From positions 372,001-436,000 of the forward strand of contig CAJINV010000008.1 of NCBI GenBank assembly GCA_905178155.1: a DNA stretch of 64,000 nt, given 5' to 3'. Below, piece after piece: positions 1-12,762 of the stretch. Numbering within the stretch: the first letter of the stretch is position 1; every line of letters starts with the position of its first letter. The notes below the pieces were generated by a model that was not told where the DNA came from, did not search any database, and saw nothing but the letters and a program-made list of their open reading frames with translations. Position numbers and translations under genes: made by a program. The stretch comes from Amoebophrya sp. A120. Its lineage: Eukaryota > Sar > Dinophyceae > Syndiniales > Amoebophryaceae.

Positions 1-1310
1 AGTGGGTCTCGAAAGATAAAATATGAACCACCCCTACCGGAAACCCGGGTAGAAATGCCTGGGCCGGCAATTTGGCTGGAAGTCAAGGTAGAAACGCCAG
101 GGAGTATGGCAATCCCGCCGGTCCCCGTTAGCCGGCCCCCTAGCTCAAAAAGGTACCCGCATCGCGCGCGCAGCGCGCGCGAAGAAAAATTTCGCATGGC
201 ACACGGCGACACAAGCAGCCGCTCTTGCTTCCTTTGAAGGGCGGGGGTGTGAGCGCGCATGGGCATGGGGCATGCGCGCCACGAATTACTTCTAATCCTG
301 GAAAGGATTCCCCAGGCGCGCGGTGCGCGCCGGAAAAATGGCAAAACCCCACAGGAGGTCGAAGGAGAAACACTGTACCGGGCCCGGCATTGATTCTTGG
401 AAAGCTCTGCCCTAGCACAGACGGGCCTGCCCTGCCCCTAAGCAGCCGAAAACCATGTTAACGCGCGCGCGCGCGCGGAATTTTTTCTCAGCTACCAGCT
501 CCGAATCCGGTTCCCAGTCAGTTTTTGCCGTTTTACCGGCGGGGCCGTAGCAACAAAATAAAAGCGCGCGAGCCAAAAAAGAATTTTTGCAAACCAGACG
601 AGAACGAGAAGCGCCCCCAGGGGGATTCCGGGGGGGCTTTTTCGTGTTTGATTTTTCGATCGGCAAGAAAAACCACGGCGGGCCCGGGCCCGCCGGGTAG
701 GCCGGCCCGGCGGACGGAGGGCGGGCCTCAGCAGAAAAAGTTGCCCGCCGAAGCCGCGCGCGAAGCGCGCGGACTAATTTTTTTGGCCAGCAGGCAGCGG
801 CGATGCCCCGGCCCTCCACGCAGGACACACGCAGCCCGCTAGGAATTTGCACACGCGCGGGCCTGCGCGCTCGCTGCCACACGCCTGTAGGGCGCGCGCG
901 CCCAATAGCCTGAAGACACCGCCGCGCGCTTTTGTGGCTGCACACCCCGGCGTCCCCTAGCGGCCCTGTGGATGCACGTGCGCCGCCTCGGTCAACCCTT
1001 CCACAGCACCACAAGGACTAGCTTCATTCAAAGGCGTGAAGGAACTCCGCGCCCACGTATTGAAGCTGCAAAGCAGCCACGGATGCCGCTCGGCCTCGGC
1101 GCGGATTTTTTCCAAAAACAATAAAAACGCACGCCGGCCGACCGCGCGAGGGTAGGCGTGCATAAGCTGCGCCACTGTCTCGCGTGTAGGAGGGTTCTGC
1201 GACCATGTTCACCGCGGGGAGTTTTCTCTGCACGACGGAAATTTTTTACGTGTGGCAAAGTTTTCTCTGTGCGGGTTGGACTTTTCTCTGTCGGTTGATT
1301 TTTTATTTTT
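1..1310. other. GC-rich low-complexity stretch, no gene
   Basis: The stretch is very GC-rich, with many short GCGC runs and palindromes (for example around 155-180, 310-335 and 460-475). Open frames occur on both strands, but none resembles a protein; they are what GC-rich DNA gives by chance. No RNA gene or clear element end was recognised. The composition changes sharply near 1,200-1,320, where T-rich sequence begins. It may be repeat-derived intergenic DNA. Confidence 0.5.
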
Positions 1311-2392
1311 TTTTTCTAGACCCACTTACCTGCCTAGACAAAAAAAACATAGCACAGCAAGCAGGTATCGACCAGACCCAGAGTATCAGTATCGAGTCGC
1401 AAAAAATTACATTGTAAATACATGACAGCGCGGTCGTAGGTCACGTGCTCGGTGTCCCATTTGCACGGTATGCCGTCCGAGTTCATCATTACATATCCGA
1501 TGACTGTTGGGTACCTGATAATTGTTGTTTTGCCTTTTTTCGCCCTCGTGTTTAAATGAACCTAAAACTACGCTCGCACAGTCTCCGCATTAACGTGCGG
1601 GTGCGATGCTGCCTCTTTCGTGCTAGTGACCAAAGGATTAGGATTCGAAATCGAAGTCGAGACATAAAAAGCCATCGAGCAAATCAGTACTCCGTCTGGT
1701 AGGCCTTGAGAATACTCTCAACATCACTTGTCTGGCCCCCCGCCATGGTTTTCGCTTTTTACATGGAAAAAAAAAACACTTTCCTTTCCTTCTGTCAAAT
1801 CAAAAATTTCATCGACCTCCATCAAGTTTTACTTTTCAAGTCGGCAGAGAGAATGAGCAACGGTATTCGTTTCGTATTGGTGTCAGCCTTTCGTACGTAT
1901 TCCCGATAACGATACATTTGATTTCACGACGATTTTCCCCAGCTCTCGTTTGCATCTGCCTCTGAGCTATTCTTCGCTCGTGTTCGTGTCGTGCGTACTT
2001 GTACAGGTGCATCAATTATCAATGCATGTGCAAATACTAGATTTGAAGCTCTTGATCTTGTGACAGAGACGATGTGAAAAACTACGTCAGTAACCCCAGC
2101 TCATGATCTGCGAACACGAAAGCGGATCGAAATCTCTAAGCATAAAATTAAATGGAACACGCTTCCATGGCAATAAAACCAAGTCCTGTGACTGTGGGCG
2201 TCTCCGATGAAAGAGAACTCAAGTCTGGCTTTGGCGTCTCCCAAGCTACTGACCTGCTCGGCACCGACGCCAAAGATAGCTCTTGTGGATTCGAGCACGC
2301 GGTAGTCAGCTATCATGGCCTTCTATCTACTATTTACCCTTCATCATGCCGTCCATTCCGACGTCCCGTCACTCTTTTCAACCCAAGTTTCA
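1311..2392. other. Intergenic, nothing recognised
   Basis: AT-richer sequence with only short, unconvincing open frames on both strands. It lies downstream of the minus-strand gene ending at 2393 and probably contains its 3' untranslated region. Confidence 0.4.
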
Positions 2393-3618
2393 TCAGTGAT
2401 GACCGTGGTCATCGTGAAAGTGCGCTTGGGCCTGTGGAAGCGGATACAGATCCACCTTGAGTGGATCATCCACCTCTTCCGGCATCATCTGTCGGTACAC
2501 AAACGGATACTGCACGCCCGGGTACCTTGTAGAATTTTTGTTTTCGTAGACGTAGCCAACATTTTTGGCAGTGTCCGATTCGCTCTCTAAACAACAGAAC
2601 AAGAAACGAAATTGAAGCGACACAGCCTAGTTAGTAGTACTGCAATCACTTAATACACGAGGGAGTACGACATCCTCGACAAGGGCAATCTGAACAACAT
2701 AAATTCGTTTACTCTTGAATGAGGTAGTTTTCCCGAAGTTTGAAGTAGTAGTCCTTGATTTCGTTCAGCGTGAAGGGATGGTCGTTGCCACGGTAGTAGT
2801 AGCGCAGCTGTAGTAGAGAGATGTTGATCACATTCTAATCATGATACTCAAACTCAATCATGAGTACCTATACAGCTATCATGCCTCTCCGTCTGCAATC
2901 AATTTTTACATCCAACAACCAAAACAGCAGCCATTCCTCTCTTGTAGTTATGGCTTTCTTGGCTACACAAACAGCGGTCTTTCATCATGCTTTCTGATGA
3001 GACCAAGATCATCATGGCAGTTAGAGTTCGGTAGAAGTCGTGTGGATAATACCTTTGCCTGCTCCTGCGCAATTCTCGCAGCAGGCCTGGTTCCCGGGTT
3101 CGCGTTATCAACAGGAAAAATCCCCCCTCCCCATATCAAAACGAAGTTTCTGATGCTGGATTTCCGTACACCAATCAGATTAGTCTTGCTGGCGAGGACT
3201 GCAGGCCCATATCAAGCCTGAGAACACAGGTTTTGGCCTAGGCGCTTAGCATGGCAGACGTCTACGCTGTAGGAACATGAGCATGACAAACCGCCTGGAA
3301 AATGCGGCGGAGCCTGTGGAGTTGCCTTCATGCAATACATAGACGATTTGCGGTCTCAAATCAGCAACACAAATCTCCGGAATCATACCGTTTCGATATG
3401 GGGAGGGGGGATTTTTCCTTTTGATACGCGTAGGCTGTTTGCATGCGAAATTTCGCACTATTCATGTAGTACTTTTCTCTTCGCTCTAGCGGTGCGGTGT
3501 CCAATGCCCCACAGTACCAGAAAAAAAAGCACACCGCCAAGTAGCCGGAATGGTGGATGTTGAACAGGTGTTGCCGATTCACGAAATTTTGCGTCCAAAT
3601 GTAACTCCAAAAGGGCAT
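2393..3618 (-). CDS. Single-pass membrane protein, possible mitochondrial inner-membrane subunit
   Basis: Four coding blocks join in phase to a 174-residue protein: 3618-3427, 3100-3053, 2807-2713 and 2582-2393. The first gap is the introner element at 3106-3426, removed exactly at its CGCGT repeat. The other two introns are GT-AG. Near the N-terminus is one hydrophobic segment (about residues 20-42, containing GYLAVCFFFWYCGAL), followed by a soluble part rich in Tyr, Asn and Pro and a His-rich tail (HFHDDHGHH). Size, a single membrane span and a soluble tail fit a small subunit of a mitochondrial respiratory complex or ATP synthase, but I recognise no family, so that is inference. The ATG at 3618 was chosen as the first in the frame of the membrane segment. 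An upstream ATG at 3731 opens a different 30-codon frame and was not used. Confidence 0.7.
3106..3426. mobile_element. Introner-like element, family A copy 1
   Basis: A 321-bp element inside the coding region of the membrane-protein gene. Its ends are near-perfect inverted repeats of about 37 bp: they begin TATCAACAGGAAAAATCCCC (left) and TATCAAAAGGAAAAATCCCC (right, reverse complement). A 5-bp direct repeat CGCGT flanks it at 3101-3105 and 3427-3431. Removing the element plus one repeat copy joins TAC GCG to AAC CCG on the minus strand in frame. A GT-AG alternative (GTATC donor at the repeat, CCAG acceptor 19 nt downstream) is also in frame and cannot be excluded. It carries no coding capacity. 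Confidence 0.88.
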
Positions 3619-4934
3619 GCGCCGAAAGTTTGGCACTTCAAAAATTCCGTTCAAGGTGCCGTGGTTCGGGCTGATAGTAAATTGCAATTGATTTTGTGGC
3701 AGCTCGCCAGAATTGGAATTGCATGCCCATGATCTGCACCTAGAGGTACTAGTAGCGCGAGTAGCTGAATCATGTAGAACCTGCAGTTGCGTGGATCCCA
3801 GGTTCAATTTCACGACAACTACAATAATTGAAGACTATCTTACTCGCATCCCTCTTCACCATAATTTGAGGTACTGCTAGAAAGTAAAATCACAAGTAGC
3901 GGCTGGTCCCACGTACCCTATTATCTCCTCTGCGCTGACATTTCGTGAGAGTCGGGCGATTTCTCGCCTTGCCACGGTTCGAAAGAGCGACATGGTATCT
4001 GTTTTTCACGCTTGTTCTCCTGCTGCGCTCCCGTACCCCACCCTCGTTGAAAAAACTCGCCCGAAACCTTGCCTCTTGATCAACCCGTCTGGAACGCGTC
4101 CGAGCTTCTAGAGGAGAAGTTTCTCAGCGCGATGATGCATAAGCCAAATCGAAATTCCGTCGTCTTTGCCGCAGTAGAAATATTGACAAACGACCACTGG
4201 TCATCACCAACAGTCCTTTGTGCACATGTGGTCACATTTTGAGGATGACGAAAAGACAGAACGAATGAGGAACGACTTGTGTATTGAGGGTCGAAAAAAA
4301 ATGTATCGGATCACAGCAGTTGCAACTCTCACTGGTGTTGAAAAATATGCGACAGTTTGTAGCTGCAAGCAGCCGGCGGGACGAGGAGAGAGATTCATGC
4401 CCTAGTGGTGATAAAAAAAACACAGAGCACAACGCGAAGAGCAGAAAAACATTTCACGGTGCTTCCGCGCTTGCAAACAGAAAGCGAACAGAAGGCATTT
4501 TTAGCTCTTCCAGGCATGCCGCAACGAAGATATGAGTACGCTCTTCGCCCTTAAGAAACGCGGCTGCGCATCACGCACGGGCGGAGGTGCGGAGGTTCAC
4601 TGGTGTCCTTGTCTTGTTCTCTTTTTATACAATGGTCGAATTTGGTACAAATTCAAAAGGCGTTAGCAGCAGATAGATTATCGCAAAAGTTCGTTGTCTC
4701 GTCACACTTCAGCGTGGTCCTCCGCTGTAGTTTTTCGCTTGTTGCTCTTCTTCTCGTAGAACAACGTTTACTGTACTCTGACCACGCGAAGGCATTTTCG
4801 TATCTGGTGATGTAATTGGAACAGTAAAAGCACAATAAACAGCAGCTAGTTGCTCGTCGGCGTTCGCAGCTCAATAAAATGCGTTCGATTTTTATCTCCC
4901 CCCTCTTCCGCCAGGTTCGGTGTCGAAAATAAAG
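3619..4934. other. Intergenic, nothing recognised
   Basis: About 1.3 kb between the membrane-protein gene and the LC8 gene. It probably contains the 3' untranslated region of LC8 and the 5' region of the membrane-protein gene. Open frames on both strands are short and of unlikely composition. Confidence 0.4.
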
Positions 4935-5570
4935 TCAGCACTTGAACACCAACGCGGAGACTTCACCCTGATAGAACACCAACCTGAGAAGTCGTGTATA
5001 GTGTAGCTGTTTATTTCCCGCTGGTTCTCCTGCTGTGAAGAGGATCTGCTCATACTGATTTTTTTCATACTTATATCAAGACGAAACCAGCGACATAAAT
5101 CAAAACCGAAGAAAATCAAGATGAAGATCTGAATGATCTGTAGCTGTACATTAAGCTCCCGGTTTGCGCTGTGACGTCGTAGGAAAAGCCTTTTCCGAGG
5201 ATGCAGTGCCACTGCGCTCCGTACTGTTTGTCAAGGGCGTCCTTGATGGCCTTTGCGGCCGGTTCAATGTTAAGCCCGTCTGAGCCGGTCTGCTTATCGA
5301 TCACACCAACGATTGTGTCCACAACCTCCTGCTCTTGTTCCTGATAATATTTGCATTTGATTATGAGGTCATGACGAACTTTCTGTTTCTGACACAAGCG
5401 GGCACATGAACAACTATTTCGCTGAAGAAGTTCCGACATCTTCGCCCGGGATAGTTTTCTTGTTGCATCAACCTCACACTGCACAAATTCGTCAATACTG
5501 GTGTCATGTCGGTGCTCTTCACCAATGCCTTCTGCATTTTCTTCTTGATATCTGCCGGTATTGTCGTCAT
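4935..5570 (-). CDS. Dynein light chain, LC8 type
   Basis: Three exons (5570-5478, 5340-5150, 4983-4935) join through GT-AG introns to a 110-residue protein. LC8 light chains are small dimeric hub subunits of axonemal and cytoplasmic dynein, and also bind many other partners through a short linear motif. The family is recognised from the core KAIKDALDKQYGAQWHCILG, which matches the LC8 helix 2 and the WHCI strand, then FSYDVTAQTG, and a last strand LMLVFYQGEVSALVFKC that corresponds to the usual IYFYLGQVAILLFKSG end. The third exon was found by that match and is in phase (93+191+49 nt). About 20 residues longer than a standard 89-residue LC8, with the extra at the N-terminus and a short insertion in the first helix region. 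It ends in TGA. Confidence 0.88.
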
Positions 5571-6230
5571 CTTGCCGGGGTTGGTCTTCCTCAGAGATCA
5601 GAAAGAGGAAGGCAACCTTCGAGGCTGGAAAAAACTTGCTGTTTCTCTCTACACCACCCTAATTGATTGACTTCCGGCAAAAGACCGGATAAGTTCTCAA
5701 GAAGAAGCCTAGACACCTACTCTTACCTAGTTTATTAAGTAAATACTTCGGTGATGCGTCAATACTCTCGATCATGCTCGATTTCTTCGTCACCACACGG
5801 TGCGCGCATCCCTCCTCCTTGATGTCACTCAGAGTCAAAAACGAGCAAGAATTCATCGGTTGACTTCCAATCTTCCCCTCTCATTATCACGACGAAATAA
5901 CAGGCGCAGTCGAGCAGGTACGATCGCAGACACGATCCATTCCTCCTTACCTTTGGATGGATGGTGGCCCGGAAAAGATGAGTAGATCGTGAACAGACCG
6001 ACGGGGGACGTGTAGTTCGATGCATCTTCTTAATAAACCTGCTCCGATATCGGAACTGCTATGCTGATGCTATCTATGTCATGCCGCCAAAAAGTCAAAA
6101 TGTCTTGACCGGCACCAAGGTGACTTTGTATCGTTCGTCCCCCATACTCCTTTGTTACCATTGTGGTTAAGGACCACTAAGTACAAGGGAGGCGCTTGTT
6201 GTGGAGCATTTCCAAAAAAAGCCACACGCG
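5571..6230. other. Intergenic, nothing recognised
   Basis: 660 bp between the LC8 start codon and the CFAP119 stop codon. It must hold the 3' end of CFAP119 transcripts and any LC8 leader. No conserved open frame seen. Confidence 0.4.
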
Positions 6231-7740
6231 TCACGGGTTCAACTTTTCGTCCACTTCTTTGATTTTGTTGTCCACATCTTCTTCGAGCTTCGCGAGCGTC
6301 CCCTGGATCCGCTCGGTGAAAGACTCTTTCAGCTTTGCTGCTTGCTTCTCCTCCTCTGCTTTCTTGTCCAAATATTCCTGCCGTCTCTCGTCCTCAAAGA
6401 GGTCGTAAAGGAACGGCTGTAATGCGAGTTTTCTCTTTTCATATCAAATGCAAATGTGCATCAAATCAGTGCGAATTTAAATTTTCGTATCATCAAACTC
6501 AAACCAACACTGATGCATTTTCTTCATGATGTATGACTATAATGTCCCCGATGCAAAGCAAAACCGCAAAAAAGATCAAAATCAGGACTGCACGCTGTTG
6601 CTGTCTCCGAAAAATTATGAGTACATGATTCCTTGGGTCGATTTCGTTTTCTGTTGAACAGACAAACGGAGCCTTCAGAGAATCGTCGTTGAGTGCTGGC
6701 GTTGGTTTTACCTTGACCTCCAGGTCTCGGATGCAGACATAGACGTATTTATACCTGAAGTCGGTTTGGGTCCATGCTTATCCTGCTCGTGCAATGCTGC
6801 CTCCACGAATGAAAAACTTCAACACAGCAAACTCTTTATTTCCACTAGCTCAACATCTTTCAGAACGTAGCAAAGAACGCGACGGACGAATTTGGAAACC
6901 AATTGATGTAGTACATTTTGTAATGACGGAAGAAGGTATCCAGAACGTAGTCTGATATTGCTTTCACGTCATTCAGGTTGAAAATGCCACTGGAAAAGGG
7001 TGGTCGGTGACACGAGTGCTTGAGGAGCAGGTGCCGGAAAAGCTCGTAGCTTTCCGACATACTCAGGCCGAGATCAAACGACTCGTTGTACACCGTCCGC
7101 ATCATACCTTGCATATTTTCATTTTGATTTTGATGCTGTGTTTCATGCGGAAACGAGATCTGCATCTATTTGTACTTTTGCAGCTCGCTACTGCGATAGC
7201 TAAAGCTAAAACAAACATCAAAAGCAGGGACACCTACTAATGTATGATCATGTGGTCTTGCCTAGTTCGGCAACAGATTTACGAAAGAAAACCAACAGAA
7301 AATCGAACGAAATCTGTTGGTACTGAGGTAAGTCGACATTTTTGGTGGTGTGAACTTGAGAGATTCTGCGAAGTTGTAGTTGTGGAAGTGGAAGTCCGCT
7401 GCAATTTCGAAAGGAAACGTGCCCTCATCGTGATCCACCTTCATGCATTTCGTCGCCAGGTAGTGCTTTCGCTGACTTGTCCCCTGCTTCTGCATCAATA
7501 AAACCTGGCACATTTTCAATTTACAGTCTCCGTAGGAAAAAAAACAAAGTGTCGTTGGGGTGAGCAACATACGCATAGTTCTAGTACAAGCAGAATAACA
7601 AAAGAAATCACAATCATGAGTGTTACATCTTCCTCCGACACGTCGGTGAATAAAACGAAAGGCACATTGCTGTGCATTCCCGCATTTTCTGACATGTACT
7701 GCGGCTTCTCTTTTTTCTTTGCCCCCGCGGAAGACGGCAT
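6231..7740 (-). CDS. CFAP119: CFAP119/CCDC189-like flagellar central-apparatus protein
   Basis: Five exons (7740-7627, 7489-7324, 7107-6915, 6754-6712, 6416-6231) join through GT-AG introns to a 233-residue protein; all phases agree. Family features: an N-terminal NVPFVLFTDVSEED segment, the FHFHNYNF...KMSTYLS region, then FRHLLLKHSCHRPPFSSGIF and the highly typical VKAISDYVLDTFFRHYKMYK stretch, and a charged coiled-coil tail ending VDEKLNP. Members of this family (FAP119 in Chlamydomonas, CCDC189 in mammals) belong to the C1a projection of the central pair and affect beating. The 43-nt fourth exon was needed to restore the KMYKYVYV sequence and fits perfectly. The ATG at 7740 was chosen because the upstream in-frame codon is GTG. 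It implies a motile 9+2 flagellum. Confidence 0.9.
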
Positions 7741-7769
7741 GGCTCCGAATGCTTCTGGGAAATGAAAGC

Positions 7770-8431
7770 TCACTCGTCGAAACTAACTAGGGTCTTACTC
7801 CTGATGTGCTTGAGGTCGAGGCTCGGAACGTCTCCAAATTGGTAGGCAGCGAAAAACAGATGACGACGAGGCTCAGTCACGAGTCCCTTCGTTCTTGGGA
7901 ACGCCTTGAGAGGGTCCTAGACGTTTTCGTTCTTGTGCGTCTTCTATCCCGGCCGCGTCTTCAGTGCTGGAAGACCTTTTACGACACACTTCTGCTCCTG
8001 GATATGAGTCGTTTCTTTCAGACCTAAACGCCGCGTTAGTTTCTTCAGCAAGTTCTCCAGCCTTTGCACCTCCTCAAGGCGAATCTTCGGGAAACAAGCA
8101 GTTGCAGTGAGTGAGCGTCCTCGATCTTTGTTCGTTTGTTTTTCCGTATTTCTAGTACTGCCACACCGCACCGAAAAAAAACAAAATTGCTCCACAAACT
8201 TATTGAAGAGTACCAACGCATACGCAGCACGGCCCAATAAATATCAAGAATTACAAATCTCTGTATACACAAGTCGCGCTCGGTTTCACTTCACGAACGG
8301 CCTCATACAGTCAATCATTAGTGATAGATTGTAGTTTGGAAAAGAACCGCACTCACGCTCAATCGATATCGAACGAAAACAACACAACCACAAGTGAGTG
8401 TGGCAGCGCCAGCGCTTCCTCCTCGATACAT
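7770..8431 (-). CDS. Possible small gene, unrecognised
   Basis: Tentative model. A first exon 8431-8357 (25 codons, strong GTGAGT donor), a helical exon 8084-7983 (LEEVQRLENLLKKLTRRLGL) and a last exon 7871-7770 ending in TGA all share phase 0 and join in frame through plausible splice sites. A further small exon near 8300-8240 may lie between the first two. The stop would be only 29 bp from the CFAP119 start codon, in keeping with the compact arrangement here. The middle part is amphipathic helix; nothing identifies a function. Part of this stretch could instead be the 3' region of the ALDH-fold gene or 5' leader of CFAP119. Confidence 0.35.
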
Positions 8432-8858
8432 GAAGAACAGGACGGAGGCATTGGGATTGGCATTGAGTGTAAGTCTAAGCGATTGCGTTTGATAGTATTT
8501 ACACAGGGGAGCTTGTTGGGTGGATTTCATCCTCGAAGAAAGTGCCGATGCGTCCAAATTAACGAAGAAAATGCTAAGTGAGTACGTGGGCGGCACCAAG
8601 ACGCGCGAGATGAGTAGCGCGCGCGACTTGCTTATCTATATTTTGGTTACACAAGTGATTCGAGATTCGTCTGCCTCTGCAACTGCAAAAAATGATACAC
8701 CAGGTGAAGTCAAGCGAGTCCGTGGATCAGTCTTGAATCATGTTCATGATACGCAGTCTCAAAAAATTCTTAAGCGGCAAATATAATTGGTTTCGATTTG
8801 AAAAAGTCAATAGATGATTGGTCTGGTGGTCGTGCTCCTCGAAAATACAGCGACCATC

Positions 8859-11622
8859 TCACGCAATCCGTAACCACTTCGGCGACGCGCGGAAAGCTTC
8901 CAAAAACGCGGTATCGTTACTCGCGGTGGACTTGATATGCCCCAGCGGGAACAGCCTGCTAATAAACTGCTGAGCAAGCATGAAATCGGGCGTGCCCCCC
9001 GCCGTTTCGAACAGAGCATCAACGGTGACGACGTTGAAGACCGCGGTTGGGTCCACTTCGTCCCGCTCTACACAGGCGATATCCAAGGCCAGTACTTTTT
9101 CCAGTTGCGCTTTTTTCTCCCCGCTCTTTTTCAGCTTCGCCGGCGGCTCGATTTGGACCTGTGCGGCCGCAGTGGTCATCACAAAGGGCAGCGTGTACAG
9201 CAGCAGAGCGTCAAGGTTGCCGTCGCACAGCAGCACTGTCTTGGTGAATGCTTCGTCTGTACCACCGCTGTAATCGATCGGGCACCGCTGGAGACCGAAC
9301 AGCGTGGTGCGAGCGCCGAAGCCGACTTTTCCCGGCTCCTTGCAGGCATCAAGAAGATACTCCGCGAGGACCACGGCGTATCTGTGTTGGGGTTTTTTGA
9401 AGAAAGGCTACGGCCATACGAAAAAGACTTCAAGAACTTGCGCACCTACCATGATTGATGCTTTTACTTCACAAGAAAAAAACCTGGACCTGCCATGTCT
9501 AAAAAATCTGCCGCGTCCCTTTCGTCTCCTTGCCCGCGTAGGTCACTACTGTGACTCTGACAGAGAAAGCGTAAGTCTAAGTGCCAGAGAGTAAGTACTA
9601 TCCTACTAGCATCTTCTATCTAATATACCCCTTCATCTTCGGGTCTTCAATGGCTGCCACTACTGCCTTTCCCGTTTCGCTAATCGCCAACCCTCCTGCT
9701 TCAGCGGATTTCGTAACCAAGTACTCCTCTGTGTAGACGCTGTTGTACGCTGCAACCGCGGACGGCACCACCATGGGCGCATGGGAATACTTGAGCATCT
9801 CCTTTCGCGGCGGAAACTCGCCGAACACCTCCCCGTCCTGCGGCCGGGCCTGCGCGGTCAGGGCGGGCTTCTCCAGCGTTCCCACCGTGTAAACCACCAT
9901 GCCGGTCATCTGGAAGAGCTTCAGCGCGACGTCAAACGAGCTGTCGTTGACCGCGAGACTGATGGGCTGCTCGCGGTTGAGCCACTGTGCCAAGGCCGTC
10001 AGGAAGCTGGCGTCGTTCACAACGGCCGGCGTGGTCACGTCCAGGTACAGCTGCCGCCAGTGCTCCGTGATCTTCACGGGGAGGTCTGCAGATATTCTCA
10101 CATTCATCAATGGCTGCGACGCCAGCTTGGAGTAATTCTGTTCGCCGTCACTTCCCTCGCTTGCTGCGGTTGACGCGGTCTCTGAGTTGATGGTCCCTTG
10201 GGGCTGGAAAATACCCGCGAACTCGCTTTTTTCAATGGATTCCAGTGAGTTTTGAATCAGCGGCGCTTTGCTATACGAGGCGTCCAGCTGGTCAACGGTC
10301 AGGTTGGGGCAAACACAGTGTCGCAAAGCCGTGCACTGCCCCTTGTTCTCGATCAGGTTTGACCAACGGACCGCGTCGCCAACTTGGTCGTTCCACTGGG
10401 TGGAAACCTGAATTCACGAATGAGAATTGAATTGAAAAAGGGCACCGTTGAACAAGAAATTAAAATTAGGACCTAGCAGTAGCAAGAGAAGGGTTGACAT
10501 CGACCTTGCGTATGACGGTCCTGCAGCGTGTTTCGTGTTGTAGTAAACCGTGTGCGCAACTTTGTTGATTTTCGTAAAATAAGAGTTATGCGATACGGAT
10601 ACTTTCACTTAAGTACTTACCAGGGTGTTTGGTCCACCCGTTGATGCAAACAGTTTGGGCACCACCTCCTTGATTTTTTCGGCGACCTGACGGCTACCGG
10701 TGAAGTGCATGGGGCAGTCGGGACAAGCAGCGAACACGCGGCGTTGCTCCGGGATGGAACATGCCAAGTAGCTTACCATGCCCAAATCGACGCCCTTCTC
10801 CTTCAATTTCTCTAGCAGAATCACTGTCCACCGAAACATGTGCTGTGTGGTATTGCTCCTTGATAAAACCACCACCGGTACCCCCATTTCTATGTGTCGC
10901 AGGACTTTTCGGAACAAATCCAGAAAGTTGGAAAAGTTACTAACGCATCCGACAAAAACTAGCTGCTTGCTGCGGATGGTAACTTGGCCCGCAGCGCTCG
11001 CCTTGAGAAGCTCGTCGTTGATACGCTGCTCGACCAGATTGGCCTGAATCGACTCCTCAATCTCCGTGATTCCATCCTGCTTTTGAAAGTCAATCGCCTG
11101 ATTCCCGATGATAGTCGGTGCTAATTTTCCAGCATCGCAAAATTCCAGGTCTATCGCACGGATCGCAGGTCGGAGGTCGGTGCTCGGGGGCTGGTAGCCT
11201 TTAATGTGCGCGATCACCTGGTCCACTTCGGCCGCTGTTGCAAGCGTGATCTTTCCATTGACTCGGTTAAAGGCGTCGACCTGTATATATTCTAAATTTG
11301 AGCGCAAACACGTCACGTATTTTCGGCTGCAACAGGAGAAGTGGGAGCCACAGCAAAGAAACTACATGACCCGTATCTGATCGAGCATGAAAAGCAAGTC
11401 GCACAACATCTTTCCGAATCTTTACTGTAGTACCGTATCTTCCGTCGTGCCGCCCGTCAACGGAGTGCCGTTCAAGAGCGTTGTGATTGGGTTAGTAGAC
11501 CAAGAACTTGGATCAAAACTCTTCATGTATTCCGCTGTCTTCGCCCTCAGCTGTGCACCGTCCGCCTCGGGAAGACTCCCGAAGCAACCGCGGTAGCCCT
11601 CCGTCGCGAAATTGAAGCTCAT
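8859..11622 (-). CDS. Aldehyde-dehydrogenase-superfamily enzyme, atypical
   Basis: Four exons (11622-11434, 11280-10621, 10407-9629, 9381-8859) join in phase to 716 residues; introns are GT-AG. The ALDH fold is visible as the Rossmann-side MHFTGSRQVAEKIKEVV segment, the glycine turn STGGPNTLV, and the catalytic-cysteine region ENKGQCTALRHC with the Cys at about residue 308, close to the usual position 302. Such enzymes oxidise aldehydes with NAD(P)+, some giving CoA esters. Two things are odd. The Glu that normally precedes the Gly-Gly turn (ELGG) is replaced by Ser or Thr (STGG), as the general base is in CoA-acylating members. The protein is also about 200 residues longer than a normal ALDH, mainly between the cysteine region and the C-terminal part. 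Substrate unknown. The ATG at 11622 opens the first exon. Confidence 0.82.
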
Positions 11623-12762
11623 TTTAAAAGTAAAAACCAGGTCCGCAAGCGCAACAGAGTTCCTGTGTCGGTGGGCACAAAACTACGTGCCTCCGAACAA
11701 GCAAATATCGTTTATTTATCCTGATACTGGTAGTAATAGAGCACGTAATCAATGGGTAAGGGAGTAAGGGGGTAAACAAGGATGCACGTCAGATCTGGGT
11801 AGAAAGATGAGAAACATGACTTCGCTAAATCATTCAGTTCGACTGATACAACAGGTCTGCCAGATTCAGGTTTCCGCTAGCACTGGGCCTCGAGTGAAAG
11901 AAAAAATACCTCGGAACAGGGAGAAACAAATGTCGTCAACAACGATCAACCGGAACCTTTGTTTTCTTCAGGTTGACAAAAAAACCAACTCTACGTATAC
12001 AAACCTGATCGAAAAATCTTCTCCGAGACAGAGAAATTTGCAAATCGCTTCCTCTCGGTAGTATCTGTCACTCCGACCAACGAAAAAACCTAGACCGAAT
12101 CACGAACGACAAAGATGGCTCCAGCTCGCAGAAGTGGAACGGACAGTGGATTCTTGTTAGAGCCCTGTTGGTTTCTTCGACAAACGAAAATGGAGATCCG
12201 AGTGGCATACAAATACATCCATAGACAGACCGGGAACGCGCGGCACGGCGCGAGACACACAGTGGTTAGTGCTACCCGAAAAAGTTCGAGCCGTAGTATA
12301 ATTTCTCGAACTACACGAAGTGAAGATCATCTCAGCCCATCCTTTCATCACCAGAATAGTATACAGTTTAGTGTACTCCAGTTTAGTTCATCCAGCTTCG
12401 CGGCCCATCGTTCATACATTACGATTACTTTGCAAAGCTTCATCACCCCATATTGCTTTGCCTGTAGTTCTCGATTGTGGTAAAAAGGCTACGCGTTTGG
12501 AGGCATTCGTATTGCTTCCACTCTTGTTTCCGCAAATTCATCGCTCATTCGTGTTCTAGAAAGACATTCGAGGTGATACACCAGGTTCATTCTTAATCTT
12601 AACAAACAGCGTTGCATTGTTTAGACTACATAAAACAGAAACACAGGAACAGGTTGAACATTTTTTACAATTACAAGGGAAAAGACCAAAACACCAGCAC
12701 CGGCAGCACGGCTGCCGCTCCTGCTGGTGTAAAACATGAGACCAGTACGAGCAGCATCCTCT
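11623..12762. other. Intergenic, nothing recognised
   Basis: 1.1 kb between the ALDH-fold gene start and the next upstream gene's stop. Composition is AT-richer and no open frame on either strand looks like protein. Confidence 0.4.

Noticed and set aside
8321-8786. Plus-strand frames that could be spliced through a GTGAGT donor at 8577
   Set aside because: No joined product looked like a known protein and the strand disagrees with the array; a minus-strand model fits about as well.
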